In this document: positions 9,184-17,873 of the stretch, piece by piece
Layout of the letters: each line of letters starts with the position of its first letter
How positions within the stretch are numbered: the first letter of the stretch is position 1
Assembly (NCBI GenBank): GCA_002491195.1
Contig: DKVL01000108.1
Location: forward strand, 59,671-123,670
Direction: 5' to 3'
From: Lachnospiraceae bacterium UBA7179
GTDB taxonomy: Bacteria > Bacillota > Clostridia > Lachnospirales > Lachnospiraceae
DNA length: 64,000 bases
Notes under the pieces: generated by a model
The model's database searches: none
The model's input: the letters and a program-made list of their open reading frames with translations, nothing else
Told to the model about the DNA's origin: nothing
Position numbers and translations under genes: made by a program

Positions 9184-10152
9184 CTAATAAATCTCATATC
9201 CTTTTGCAAGGTAATTGCAGACATAGTCGCGCGCACCGTCCTCGAGAGAAGTAAACGGCTCCTGATAACCGACACCGCGCAGCTTGTCCATCACCGCCTG
9301 GGTGAAATACTGATACTTTGGCCGAAGTGTCTCTGGCATTTCAATGTACTTAATATTGGGCTCTAACCCCATCGCATCAAAAGTTGCCGATGCCAGATCG
9401 TAAAAACTTCTCGCAGTGCCTGTTCCGAGATTAAACAGCCCGCTCACCTCAGGATGGTCAATCATAAACAGGATCACCCTGCAGATATCCTTGACATACA
9501 CAAAGTCCCGAAGCTGCCCGCCATCTGCATATTCTTCCCTGTACGACCGGAACAATCCCATCTCACCGGTTTCCTTGATCTTGTGAAAGGCGTGAAAGAT
9601 CACACTTGCCATACTGCCCTTGAAATATTCATTTGGTCCATAGACATTGAAGAACTTGAACCCGACATATTGTTTCGGCCGCAATTCCTGTTTTTCCACC
9701 CACAAGTCAAAAAGCTGCTTGGAATACCCGTACCCGTTCAGCGGCCGCAGTCTGCCAAGATCCTCCCTGTCGTCAAATCCCTGTGTGCCGTCCCCATAAG
9801 TGGCGGCACTGCTGGCATAGATAAAACTGATCCGGTTCTCCACGCAGAATTTCCAGAGCATCTGTGTGTACTCCAGATTATTTTGATATAAAAAGTCAAA
9901 ATTCCGCTCTGTCGTCGAGGAACACGCCCCCATGTGGATCACATGGGAAACCCTGCCCGCATAGGATGCAAGCTGCCCCGGAAATTCATCACGGTTAATA
10001 TACTTTGTATATTTCTTATTTCTCAGATTCATCCACTTATCGGTCTGTGCGATGTGATCTACAATAATGATATCCTCTATTCCGCGGTCATTGAGTTCCC
10101 GCACGATACAGCTCCCGATAAAACCCGCTCCGCCTGTCACAATAATACTCAT
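9184..10152 (-). CDS. hldD: ADP-L-glycero-D-manno-heptose 6-epimerase
   Basis: This 322-residue extended-SDR enzyme has the dinucleotide-binding motif TGGAGFIGS at its N-terminus. The central FIYASSAATYGDG and the YGYSKQLFD catalytic Tyr-x-x-x-Lys follow, then FFNVYGPNEYFKGSMASV, which is typical of HldD. It inverts C6 of ADP-D-glycero-heptose. The chosen ATG (10152) has GGAGG five bases upstream and overlaps the stop of the preceding nucleotidyltransferase by ATGA; an upstream in-frame start at 10206 lies inside that gene. Presence of HldD means the L,D-heptose form is made. Confidence 0.93.
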   Translation of the reverse strand: MSIIVTGGAGFIGSCIVRELNDRGIEDIIIVDHIAQTDKWMNLRNKKYTKYINRDEFPGQLASYAGRVSHVIHMGACSSTTERNFDFLYQNNLEYTQMLWKFCVENRISFIYASSAATYGDGTQGFDDREDLGRLRPLNGYGYSKQLFDLWVEKQELRPKQYVGFKFFNVYGPNEYFKGSMASVIFHAFHKIKETGEMGLFRSYREEYADGGQLRDFVYVKDICRVILFMIDHPEVSGLFNLGTGTARSFYDLASATFDAMGLEPNIKYIEMPETLRPKYQYFTQAVMDKLRGVGYQEPFTSLEDGARDYVCNYLAKGYEIY

Positions 10153-10649
10153 GATGACTCCTCCATTGTTTTTATGATTTTTTCTACTATATTTGTCGTA
10201 GAACATCCGTCAACGACATTGACATACTCTACTCTGCCTCCGTAGGCCGCCACACTGTCCATCTCCGGAATATGCTTTCCCGCATAATCGCCACCCTTGA
10301 TGACAATATCCGGCTTTATGCTGTCAATGACAGCACAGGGTGTCCGATCAGAGAAGATACATACAAAATCAACGCTCTCAAGTCCGGCAAGCACAACCGC
10401 CCGCTCTTTTTCCGGTACGATCGGTCTTGTGCTGCCTTTTAATGCCCGGACAGAACTGTCTGAATTGAGCAGCACGATCAGCACGTCCCCCTTTGCCTTT
10501 GCCTCTTCCAGATAAGTCACATGACCTGCATGGAGGATATCGAAACAGCCGCTTGTAGATACGACTGTTTTTTGCTGCTGTTTTGCACATCTGATCTCTT
10601 TTTTCAGTTCCTCCAATGATATGATTTTCTTTTTTGTACTACTTTTCAT
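10149..10649 (-). CDS. rfaE2: D-glycero-beta-D-manno-heptose 1-phosphate adenylyltransferase (HldE C-terminal domain as a separate gene)
   Basis: This 166-residue cytidylyltransferase-fold protein has the nucleotide-binding SGCFDILHAGHVTYL (HxGH) and the later DRTPCAVIDSIKPDIVIKGGDY, both as in the second domain of Escherichia coli HldE. It would join AMP to heptose 1-phosphate. The ATG at 10649 is preceded by GGAGAGG and overlaps the end of the kinase gene, so the two halves of HldE are separate but coupled. A longer frame from 10682 would lie deeper in the kinase gene and has no better site. Confidence 0.9.
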   Translation of the reverse strand: MKSSTKKKIISLEELKKEIRCAKQQQKTVVSTSGCFDILHAGHVTYLEEAKAKGDVLIVLLNSDSSVRALKGSTRPIVPEKERAVVLAGLESVDFVCIFSDRTPCAVIDSIKPDIVIKGGDYAGKHIPEMDSVAAYGGRVEYVNVVDGCSTTNIVEKIIKTMEESS

Positions 10650-11625
10650 ACAACCTCTCCAAAAGTTCCTCTCTTGTGACAACAGCAGTCCCCCGTTTTC
10701 CTATGACAATGCCCGCCGCAATGTTCGCAAGAACTGCCGCATCATCAAGCGCAAGTCCGCTTGCAAGCCCAAGGGTCATCGCACTGATCACCGTATCCCC
10801 TGCACCGGTCACGTCAAACACCTGCACAGCTTTCGACGCGTAATCTCTCCGTCCATTTCCGCGCTCAAAGATTGAAATCCCCTCTGCGCCTCTTGTCACG
10901 ATAATACTCTTTGCCCCGGATCGCTCCAGATATGCCTTGCCGGCTCTGTCGAGGGACTCCAGGTCATTAATTTCTATATTGACCGCATTCTCCAGTTCCA
11001 GATTGTTTGGCTTCACAAAATCCGCATTCTCAAATGCATCGATATGACGGCTCTTGGAATCGATCGTCACGATCACATTATTCTCATTGCAGATTCGAAT
11101 GATCCGCCGCACAAAATCCGCGTTCTCAAACACACCCTTACAATAGTCCGAAAGCACCACTGCATCCCACTCGGAAATATGATGTAGCATGTAATCAAGA
11201 ATTTTCGCCTGCGTGATCTCCTGGATCGGACTGCTGTCCTCACGGTCTACGCGCAAGAGCTGCTGCGCTTTGGTCGCAAAACGCGTCTTTACTGTTGTCA
11301 TGCGGCTTTCCTCAGCTACGATCCCTTCTGTGTTGATGGGCACAGCCTGCAGAAACTCCCGCAGCCATATCCCGCTGTCATCCCCCCCTGCGACGCCTGC
11401 CACGGAAAGCTTCCCTCCCATCGCGTGCATATTCAGAGCCACATTGGACGCGCCTCCGGCGTTGCGCTCTGTTCCTTTGTAATTTAGAACCGGCACGGGT
11501 GCCTCCGGCGAGATCCGTCCGACTTTTCCCAGGATATACTCGTCTACCATCAGATCCCCAAGCACCAGAATGCGTTTCTTCGCAAATTCCGTTCGGATTG
11601 CCCTCACTAATTTGTTTTCTACCAT
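10639..11625 (-). CDS. rfaE1: D-glycero-beta-D-manno-heptose-7-phosphate kinase (HldE N-terminal domain as a separate gene)
   Basis: This 328-residue PfkB/ribokinase-family kinase begins LVLGDLMVDEYILGKVGRISPEAPVPV in outline, a hallmark of the HldE kinase domain. It also has NAGGASNVALN for sugar binding and the C-terminal DVTGAGDTVISA anion hole with the catalytic Asp. It phosphorylates heptose 7-phosphate at C1. The gene starts 15 bases after the sulfatase-like gene and overlaps the adenylyltransferase gene. Length and motif order match the first half of bifunctional HldE. Confidence 0.92.
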   Translation of the reverse strand: MVENKLVRAIRTEFAKKRILVLGDLMVDEYILGKVGRISPEAPVPVLNYKGTERNAGGASNVALNMHAMGGKLSVAGVAGGDDSGIWLREFLQAVPINTEGIVAEESRMTTVKTRFATKAQQLLRVDREDSSPIQEITQAKILDYMLHHISEWDAVVLSDYCKGVFENADFVRRIIRICNENNVIVTIDSKSRHIDAFENADFVKPNNLELENAVNIEINDLESLDRAGKAYLERSGAKSIIVTRGAEGISIFERGNGRRDYASKAVQVFDVTGAGDTVISAMTLGLASGLALDDAAVLANIAAGIVIGKRGTAVVTREELLERLYEK

Positions 11626-11640
11626 ATATTGATAATCCTT

Positions 11641-13734
11641 TCACTCTTCCTGCAGCAGTTCGCCTGTCCAGTTATTCATATCCCATACATCTCCAGTAAT
11701 CGTATATTTGACAAATTCAGGATACAATATTACAAATACCCGTTCCTTATCTGATTCCTCTGCCGCCTGATCCAGCGTTATTCCATATTTCCGGCTGTCC
11801 ATCCCCATGCTCCTGACCATGGATGCCAGCATCTGCGCCTGCGAAACCGGCACATCACTGACTTGCAGCCGGGAACCTTTCTGATGTGGCTCCTTGATCA
11901 TAATAACCGGGGACGACACTCTCTGCGGTTTTCCTGTCTCCTCTATGAAATCCGTCTGCTGCCCGTGATCCGCTGTAATGATAATCGTGGCGTCATCATA
12001 TTTCCCCAGAGCTTTGAGCTGCTCCATATATGCGTACACAATCTTCATGCTGCCGCGGATCTGTGAATAAAGCCCTGTATCGCGTCCTGTCTTGTCGTAT
12101 CTCATATCATCCGAAAATATATACGGTTCGTGCGCCCCATGCATATGATAAAACCGAAATGCCTTTGCATAATCAGAAGACACCGTCAGTCCCTCGTCCC
12201 TAAGCCGCTCCCAGAACCAGAAATCATTCTCTGTATCCCACACCTGCGGCGCCCTCACGATTCCCGCAATATCATCCGAATAGTAAGAATACTGATTTTT
12301 TAACAGAAACGGTGTCGTCTGGTACATGGCGCATTTCCACATAGTATAGATTGTTGTGCCGACACGATATGTTTTCTCAACTGTATCGCTGTAATTGGAT
12401 ATCGTGTCATACATCTGACTGGAAACAAGACCCGCACTTGTATAAATTCCAAGATCAAACCCCTGCTGCCTCATGTCCTGCAACAGGCTGCTGTCCTGAT
12501 ACGCATGCGCTCCATAGTCAGTCCCATAGGCTTCCTTCCACGCTGTCGCTGTCAGCAGATAGGGTATTCCCGGTCCCGTATTTGCAAACTGGGATGTGGC
12601 ATTCCGATAGAAGATGAAATCTGCCAGCGGTTCGCAAAAATCCGCATCCTCCTCATACACAGTCTCCATCCAGCTGCTGTCAAAACGGTCTAAAACAAAC
12701 ACCAGAACATTCTGTCCTTCTGCTACCTCAAGGGAATTTTGTATTGTCATCGCCTCCGCCTGGCTGTTGCTGCCAAGGTCTGTCACTGCGACCAGATACC
12801 CAAGCGTCACGGTCTGAATCAATAAGATATAAATGCATACTGCCCTGCCAACCCTGGCCACTGCTTTCTTTCGGGCACATAGCACCATCAACGCCGCGAT
12901 CACCGCGATCCACAAAACAATATTGATCATCTGCTGTGCTGCCGGCCACACCTGCTCGTCCCCGTCAAGAATTTCCATTTTGCCATTCAGGAACATATTT
13001 TGTATATATCCCATCATTGCCGCTCCCATAAAAAAGAAATTCATATAGCATCCCAGCGCCTTCGGGAGCAGAAAAAATTCCCCCAAAATAAGCAGAACTG
13101 TGATCACAAGGGCGCCGCAGACAGTGATCGCAAGGAAAGGCACATAACTTCCGGTAAACTCACCCGGATTGTTTATATACAGTTCATTGGGCAGGAACAT
13201 GCAATGCATCGCCACCCACACACCCACATATGGAACTGCTGCACGGGCAGCTTTCCCAAATTCCTGCTTCTGGTAATACGAAAGCTCGATTCTGCCAGCA
13301 AATTTCACTACAAGTGTCAGACACGCACAAACTAAAAACAGGACACAATAAGTTCCATTGGTGATCCTGCCATTTACAAGAAAGAGCAAAATACTTCCCG
13401 GAAACATCACTGCGCAAAATGCATCAATGATCCGCTTGTCCGAAAACCACTTCCCTTTGATCAACAGCGCAAGCGTCACCGCGCAAAATACGACAAGCGG
13501 CACGCCGTAATGAATGTATGTTCGTTTTTCTATATCCCAGAAACTCTCGAACAGTGTATTCTCTGCACTGCCCAGAACAATCTTTACAACTGAAAGTACA
13601 AAATAGATTGCATGAAAATATAAAAAAGATACTCTTACAAACCGCATTCGATCATGGCAGAATCCCATCCACACACACGCAGATGCCAATGCAAAGATGA
13701 AAATAAACATGAAAATCGCAATCCCCTGCTGCAT
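11641..13734 (-). CDS. Membrane-anchored sulfatase-family protein (alkaline phosphatase superfamily)
   Basis: The first ~330 of 697 residues hold about nine hydrophobic helices. The remainder is an extracytoplasmic domain of the sulfatase/phosphatase type: NVLVFVLDRFDSSWMETV provides the first metal ligand and nucleophile region, FRFYHMHGAHEPY a middle motif, and TIIITADHGQQTDF the second metal motif (DHG). Relatives include lipoteichoic acid synthases and phosphoethanolamine transferases, which modify surface glycans with phospho-groups from lipids. The residue following the LDRFDSS motif does not resolve which group is transferred. It heads the heptose operon, so decoration of the same surface polymer is a reasonable inference. 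The start has AAAGGGGAAAGGT upstream. Confidence 0.75.
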   Translation of the reverse strand: MQQGIAIFMFIFIFALASACVWMGFCHDRMRFVRVSFLYFHAIYFVLSVVKIVLGSAENTLFESFWDIEKRTYIHYGVPLVVFCAVTLALLIKGKWFSDKRIIDAFCAVMFPGSILLFLVNGRITNGTYCVLFLVCACLTLVVKFAGRIELSYYQKQEFGKAARAAVPYVGVWVAMHCMFLPNELYINNPGEFTGSYVPFLAITVCGALVITVLLILGEFFLLPKALGCYMNFFFMGAAMMGYIQNMFLNGKMEILDGDEQVWPAAQQMINIVLWIAVIAALMVLCARKKAVARVGRAVCIYILLIQTVTLGYLVAVTDLGSNSQAEAMTIQNSLEVAEGQNVLVFVLDRFDSSWMETVYEEDADFCEPLADFIFYRNATSQFANTGPGIPYLLTATAWKEAYGTDYGAHAYQDSSLLQDMRQQGFDLGIYTSAGLVSSQMYDTISNYSDTVEKTYRVGTTIYTMWKCAMYQTTPFLLKNQYSYYSDDIAGIVRAPQVWDTENDFWFWERLRDEGLTVSSDYAKAFRFYHMHGAHEPYIFSDDMRYDKTGRDTGLYSQIRGSMKIVYAYMEQLKALGKYDDATIIITADHGQQTDFIEETGKPQRVSSPVIMIKEPHQKGSRLQVSDVPVSQAQMLASMVRSMGMDSRKYGITLDQAAEESDKERVFVILYPEFVKYTITGDVWDMNNWTGELLQEE

Positions 13735-13853
13735 ACCTTTCCCCTTTCTGTTCTTAGCCCTTTATTATAAGAATGCCCATTGCGACACACGAATATTATA
13801 AAGCAATTATAATCGACTTGCAATGTTCTTTTTTCTTCCTCTGATCGATCAAT

Positions 13854-14723
13854 TTACACACTCTTTGCATCTTTTGGCAGTTTTCTCACATGCTCCAGAA
13901 ACCCTCTCGCCGCTTTCCCTTCCTTGGCATTATATAGATACCCTAACTCACGCGCCACATACATAGACATATCTTCAAACAAATCGCACATCCGCCAAAC
14001 AGCCTCCCAGGCCTCCTCGACCTTCCCGCCAAAATAAGTGTCCAGATACCTCTGATACTCCTTAGCGTCAAGCCATCTGTACAGATACTTGGCTGACTTC
14101 CCGACACTGACTTGAAAATTGGTCTGAATACCGACCTTCCACGCAAGCATCTTTTCGAGCTGCTTGCGGACGACAAAATTGGCCATATCCTGCACATACG
14201 GGATCTCCTCCCGCCATAAGCCCTTCGCCAGATTGTTGCTGCACCACCAGAATTCATTTGTGCACGCCTGAAATTGAGCTTCCGTCGGCCGCTTCACACG
14301 ATAATCCTCGTCGCTCGCCTCCGGTATCTCTGGCAGAATGTGCGCTTTATCCAGCAGAATCCTGCAAAGCTTGTCGTCAAAAATATGATCCGTTGCATGT
14401 GCGACAGACTCCACATGAAGGTCGATTCTGTTTCCATCATCAAACTGCATCAGCCAGCCGTATAGATTTTCCTTGTCACCCGGTTCATCCGGACTCTCAT
14501 CCGGATACTGCATATACAGAATATCACCGAAATGACGAATCCAGTTTTTATCCTCGATAAAAGGCCGTGTCTCCCGCACCACATACACAACATCATAATC
14601 CTGGAAAATGTCTTTTGGCACATTCACATTGGTCCTCGAACCATTCATGTATACTGCCAGAATCCTGTCATCTGCATTTGCAATATCCAACAATAATTGA
14701 TACATTTCTTTTTCGCTGCGCAT
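13854..14723 (-). CDS. Aminoglycoside 6-adenylyltransferase-like nucleotidyltransferase
   Basis: This 289-residue protein belongs to the streptomycin adenylyltransferase family (PF04439). It has the nucleotidyltransferase motif AVYMNGSRTN, then QDYDVVYVV with the two metal-binding aspartates, then NRIDLHVES with the third. WCSNNLAKGLWREEIPY and a helical C-terminus follow, as in AadE/ANT(6). The length matches ANT(6) proteins. Many chromosomal relatives have no proven resistance role, so the substrate is uncertain. The ATG at 14723 has GGAGGACAAGT upstream. It is separated from the heptose operon by about 120 bases, so it is probably a separate unit. Confidence 0.8.
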   Translation of the reverse strand: MRSEKEMYQLLLDIANADDRILAVYMNGSRTNVNVPKDIFQDYDVVYVVRETRPFIEDKNWIRHFGDILYMQYPDESPDEPGDKENLYGWLMQFDDGNRIDLHVESVAHATDHIFDDKLCRILLDKAHILPEIPEASDEDYRVKRPTEAQFQACTNEFWWCSNNLAKGLWREEIPYVQDMANFVVRKQLEKMLAWKVGIQTNFQVSVGKSAKYLYRWLDAKEYQRYLDTYFGGKVEEAWEAVWRMCDLFEDMSMYVARELGYLYNAKEGKAARGFLEHVRKLPKDAKSV

Positions 14724-14801
14724 ACTTGTCCTCCATCTTCGCGGGTTTTTGCCCTTTTACTGCTCCTGAACCTTTACCCAGATCCCAAAAAGCCTGATCA
14801 T

Positions 14802-16313
14802 TCACGCTTTCTTTTCAAACATTTGTTTTATTCTCTGCCGGAGATCCTCTCGCACTTCATCCGGCAGCAGACTTTTGAGATATTCCCCGAGTTCCGGCGA
14901 CATCTCCTGTATGGACTGTGCACCGGAACTGTCCAGCCACTTCTCGAGCACAGAGAGAGCCATATGCCTGTTGCGTACCACTGGAGATCTCAGCGCAGGC
15001 CTGATCAGCTTCTCACCCGTTCCTATATAGCTGCCCAATTCCTGCAAAATAAACGTCAACGCGTTATGTGCCGCATACGTCTCTCCCAGACCAACTTCAT
15101 CCGCAGCGCCTGTTGCCAGATGCTCTACATCCAGCCTGTCATATGCCAGGTCAACAATCTCCTGAACCTTATAACCGTCCACGATCAGGCGTGAGGCGAT
15201 CCACGCATTCTTCACGAAATCCTCCAAAACAGCCTCATACGCATATTCCTGATACTCTATTCCAAGGCGTCTTGCAATTTCAAATGCCTCACCTTGCTTT
15301 AGTGCTGACAGGATTGTATTCCTTACCTTAGATGCATGCAAAAATGCAGTCAGGCACGCGCCTAATGGCGAGGCAGAATCCGGATCTGCACCCTTGATAT
15401 AGTCTTTCAGATTGAGCAGGACCACATAATCCTGCGCTTCGAGATCGGTCCGTGCCGTTGCCGCATCAAAAAAGGCCTGCATCACTTCCTCCTTATTGTC
15501 CAGCGCAGAAAGCCCTGCAACAGGTCCCTCATCCAGCATCGCATCCAGAATATCGGCAAGCCCGCGGTATGTATCCAAATCCAGATTGTCACTGCGAATC
15601 CGCGCAAGATAGTGCACCTTTTCAAAACAATCCAGCCCCGAGTATGCGGGAAGAACAGCATTGCGTACGCCATTGCGCACCAGCCATTCCTCGATCTCGT
15701 CCGTATCCGCCTCGATCATGCGAACCAGGTGGACACGCCCCCAGCCTTCTACCTTTTTCAGGATCTCAAACAGTTCTTTATTCGGATTCTCCCAACTGCG
15801 CATCAGAAACGCCGCATACAGGGTAAACTCGTCCTCCAACGCCAAAATCCTGACATCCTGCTTGAGTTCCTCCTGCTGTTTCCAGTCGATCAGTTCCAGC
15901 AGCGACATCCCAAACTTCACCGCCTCCGCTTTCGTCCCCTCCCGCATCAGGCCAATCGCAAAATTCAGGACGTTTCCCGCGGGAAGTCTGTTCTGGTTGT
16001 CGATGATATATTCCTGAAACAGGTCAATATATCCCAGAACCTTATATTGCGCAGCAAATTCAGCAACAGCTTCCGCCGCCTCGTCCGTTCTGCCCTCGGC
16101 CGAACACTCAATCGCCTTTATCAGAAACGGATAGCCCTCCGACTCTTCCGATTCCTGACCTGCCGTGTGATAAAACAAGATCCCGTCCATCGCTCCTGGT
16201 GCAAACTTTACCCGCTCCTCGGGTCCTTCATCCGGCAGTGAAAAATCCGCAGGAAGTCTCCCATCCTCCGTCACTGCACTTTTGATCTGTTCCAAAATAG
16301 ACTGCTCCATCAT
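14802..16313 (-). CDS. Uncharacterised 503-residue helical protein
   Basis: I do not recognise the family. The sequence is acidic and mostly helical, without signal peptide or membrane segments, and repeated short helices suggest a HEAT- or TPR-like solenoid. The C-terminus (HMALSVLEKWLDSSG ... KSLLPDEVREDLRQRIKQMF) resembles an armadillo-like end. There are no catalytic motifs. AAGGGGAATC precedes ATG-ATG at 16313. It is followed by ANT(6) about 80 bases downstream and may be co-transcribed with it. Confidence is for the gene being real, not for a role. Confidence 0.75.
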   Translation of the reverse strand: MMEQSILEQIKSAVTEDGRLPADFSLPDEGPEERVKFAPGAMDGILFYHTAGQESEESEGYPFLIKAIECSAEGRTDEAAEAVAEFAAQYKVLGYIDLFQEYIIDNQNRLPAGNVLNFAIGLMREGTKAEAVKFGMSLLELIDWKQQEELKQDVRILALEDEFTLYAAFLMRSWENPNKELFEILKKVEGWGRVHLVRMIEADTDEIEEWLVRNGVRNAVLPAYSGLDCFEKVHYLARIRSDNLDLDTYRGLADILDAMLDEGPVAGLSALDNKEEVMQAFFDAATARTDLEAQDYVVLLNLKDYIKGADPDSASPLGACLTAFLHASKVRNTILSALKQGEAFEIARRLGIEYQEYAYEAVLEDFVKNAWIASRLIVDGYKVQEIVDLAYDRLDVEHLATGAADEVGLGETYAAHNALTFILQELGSYIGTGEKLIRPALRSPVVRNRHMALSVLEKWLDSSGAQSIQEMSPELGEYLKSLLPDEVREDLRQRIKQMFEKKA

Positions 16314-16569
16314 GATTCCCCTTTCCTTCTGTTTCTACAGATCCTTACTGTTTCATAAAATTAATCCTACCCTATCAAGTCAAACTTGTAAACTACTTTG
16401 TAGTATAATTCAGAAAAACAAATATCAAACTTGATAAAAAGAAACAATCTTTGTATAATACAAATAGAGACTACTATTCCTTTTTTGTATAAAATTCAGA
16501 AAAAGAATACCGATTAAAATACAGATTAAAAATCCAAATAAAAAGTTTGCATTAAAAGGAGGACTTTCA
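16314..16569. promoter_or_regulatory. Promoter region of the DUF4143 ATPase, with repeated motifs
   Basis: A clear plus-strand promoter is TTGATA (16431-16436), a 17-bp spacer, and TATAAT (16454-16459). Around it short motifs recur: TCAAACTTG at about 16380 and 16425, and TATAATTCAGAAAAA at about 16404 with TATAAAATTCAGAAAAA at about 16488. The repeats could be operators or traces of a local duplication. The same stretch must also hold the promoter for the divergent 503-residue gene. Confidence 0.6.
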
Positions 16570-17799
16570 ATGTATATCCATCGCATCATGGAATCCAAAT
16601 TAAACAATTTATCAGAGCACTTCCCCGTCGTCATCGTCTGCGGCGCCAGACAAGTTGGAAAGACAACCTTATTAAACCGCCTAAAAGAACTATCTGCAAA
16701 CGAGAAAAACAAACAAATTCAATATGTAACACTCGACTATCCCCGTATCAGAAATCTTGCAAGAGAAGATCCTGAACTATTTTTACAGCAGTATCGGGCC
16801 CCCCTGATCATTGACGAGATCCAGTATGCCCCGGAACTGCTGTCCTATATCAAAATATACGTTGACCGTTCCGGGCAAAATGGTATGTATTATCTGACCG
16901 GTTCCCAAATGTTCCATATGATGCACAACGTGAGTGAATCCCTTGCTGGCAGAGTGGGAATCCTGTCTATGTACTCCCTGTCACGCGCCGAAATTGAACA
17001 GCGTCCATCAACGTCCTTCCGGCCTGACCGGGTTCCAATGACAGAGTCGGACGATACGATCACAGACCTTTTCGAAAAAATATACAGAGGCGGAATGCCT
17101 CGTATGATCACAGACAAAGACCTGCTTGCAGAGGATTATTTCGGCGCCTATATGCAGACCTATCTGGAGCGCGATATCCGCGACCTTGTTCACATCAAAG
17201 AGGAAGGCAGGTTCTTAAAATTCCTGTCATGCACTGCAGCGAGAACAAGCCAGGAAGTAAACCTTGCCGATCTGGCAAAAGATGTGGAAATCGACCGCAA
17301 GACTGCTGACAGCTGGCTTTCGATCTTAGTGTCCTCCGGACTTGTATACTTGCTGCCCCCCTATTCAGGAAATACGATTAAGCGTATTGTCAAACGCCCA
17401 AAACTCTATTTTATGGACACTGGTCTTGCGTGCTATCTTTCCATGTGGAATAATCCCAGAGCCCTGGAACTGTCCGCCATGGCCGGGGCAATGTTTGAAA
17501 ACTATGTGATATCTGAGATTATCAAAGGATATGCCAATCAAGGAATCAACGCCCGCAGCCGCCTTTGCTATTATCGGGATAACAACGGCATGGAAATCGA
17601 TCTCATTATTCTGGAAAACGGGAGATTATATCCTGTCGAAATCAAGAAAAGCGCAGATCCCGGCAAAGGCGCACTAAAAAATTTCAGCGTGCTTGCCAAC
17701 CTGCCGGAGACGATCGGCGAAGGCGCCGTGATCTGTATGACACCGCTCGTCATACCTCTGGATGAAAAAAATAAATTAGTTCCAGTAAAATGTATTTAG
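16570..17799 (+). CDS. AAA ATPase with C-terminal DUF4143 domain
   Basis: In this 409-residue protein the Walker A motif CGARQVGKTTLLNRL is near residue 22 and Walker B PLIIDEIQYAPELL near residue 78. YYLTGSQ is a sensor-like motif, a central helical part follows, and then the DUF4143 nuclease-like domain ends in NNGMEIDLIILENGRLYPVEIKKS (Asp, Glu-x-Lys). Such proteins are very common in gut anaerobes and archaea; their cellular role is not established. AAGGAGGAC precedes the ATG. It is monocistronic, with a TTGATA/TATAAT promoter. Its stop codon lies in the loop of a 10-bp perfect hairpin (GTTCCAGTAA/TTACTGGAAC, 17779-17815). Confidence 0.88.
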   Translation: MYIHRIMESKLNNLSEHFPVVIVCGARQVGKTTLLNRLKELSANEKNKQIQYVTLDYPRIRNLAREDPELFLQQYRAPLIIDEIQYAPELLSYIKIYVDRSGQNGMYYLTGSQMFHMMHNVSESLAGRVGILSMYSLSRAEIEQRPSTSFRPDRVPMTESDDTITDLFEKIYRGGMPRMITDKDLLAEDYFGAYMQTYLERDIRDLVHIKEEGRFLKFLSCTAARTSQEVNLADLAKDVEIDRKTADSWLSILVSSGLVYLLPPYSGNTIKRIVKRPKLYFMDTGLACYLSMWNNPRALELSAMAGAMFENYVISEIIKGYANQGINARSRLCYYRDNNGMEIDLIILENGRLYPVEIKKSADPGKGALKNFSVLANLPETIGEGAVICMTPLVIPLDEKNKLVPVKCI

Positions 17800-17812
17800 T
17801 CCTCCTTACTGG

Positions 17813-17840
17813 AACCTATTCAAATAATTGTCATATTTTA
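17813..17840 (+). promoter_or_regulatory. Sigma-K-like sporulation promoter of dpaAB
   Basis: AAC at 17813-17815, a 16-base spacer, and CATATTTTA at 17832-17840 match the sigma-K pattern (AC near -35, CATAnnnTA at -10). Dipicolinate synthase genes are mother-cell sigma-K genes in Bacillus subtilis. This is a sequence-match inference; a housekeeping-like TTGATT/TATAAT is not well spaced here. Confidence 0.55.
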
Positions 17841-17873
17841 AAGATAAGTTGATTTATAATAGGGAGGTGCGAT

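Noticed and set aside
13854..14723. Acquired aminoglycoside resistance island
   Set aside because: The ANT(6)-like gene is not flanked by insertion sequences or other resistance genes, and chromosomal relatives are common.
16425..16712. 95-codon minus-strand frame overlapping the DUF4143 ATPase start
   Set aside because: It covers a promoter and the 5' end of a well-supported gene; no binding site.
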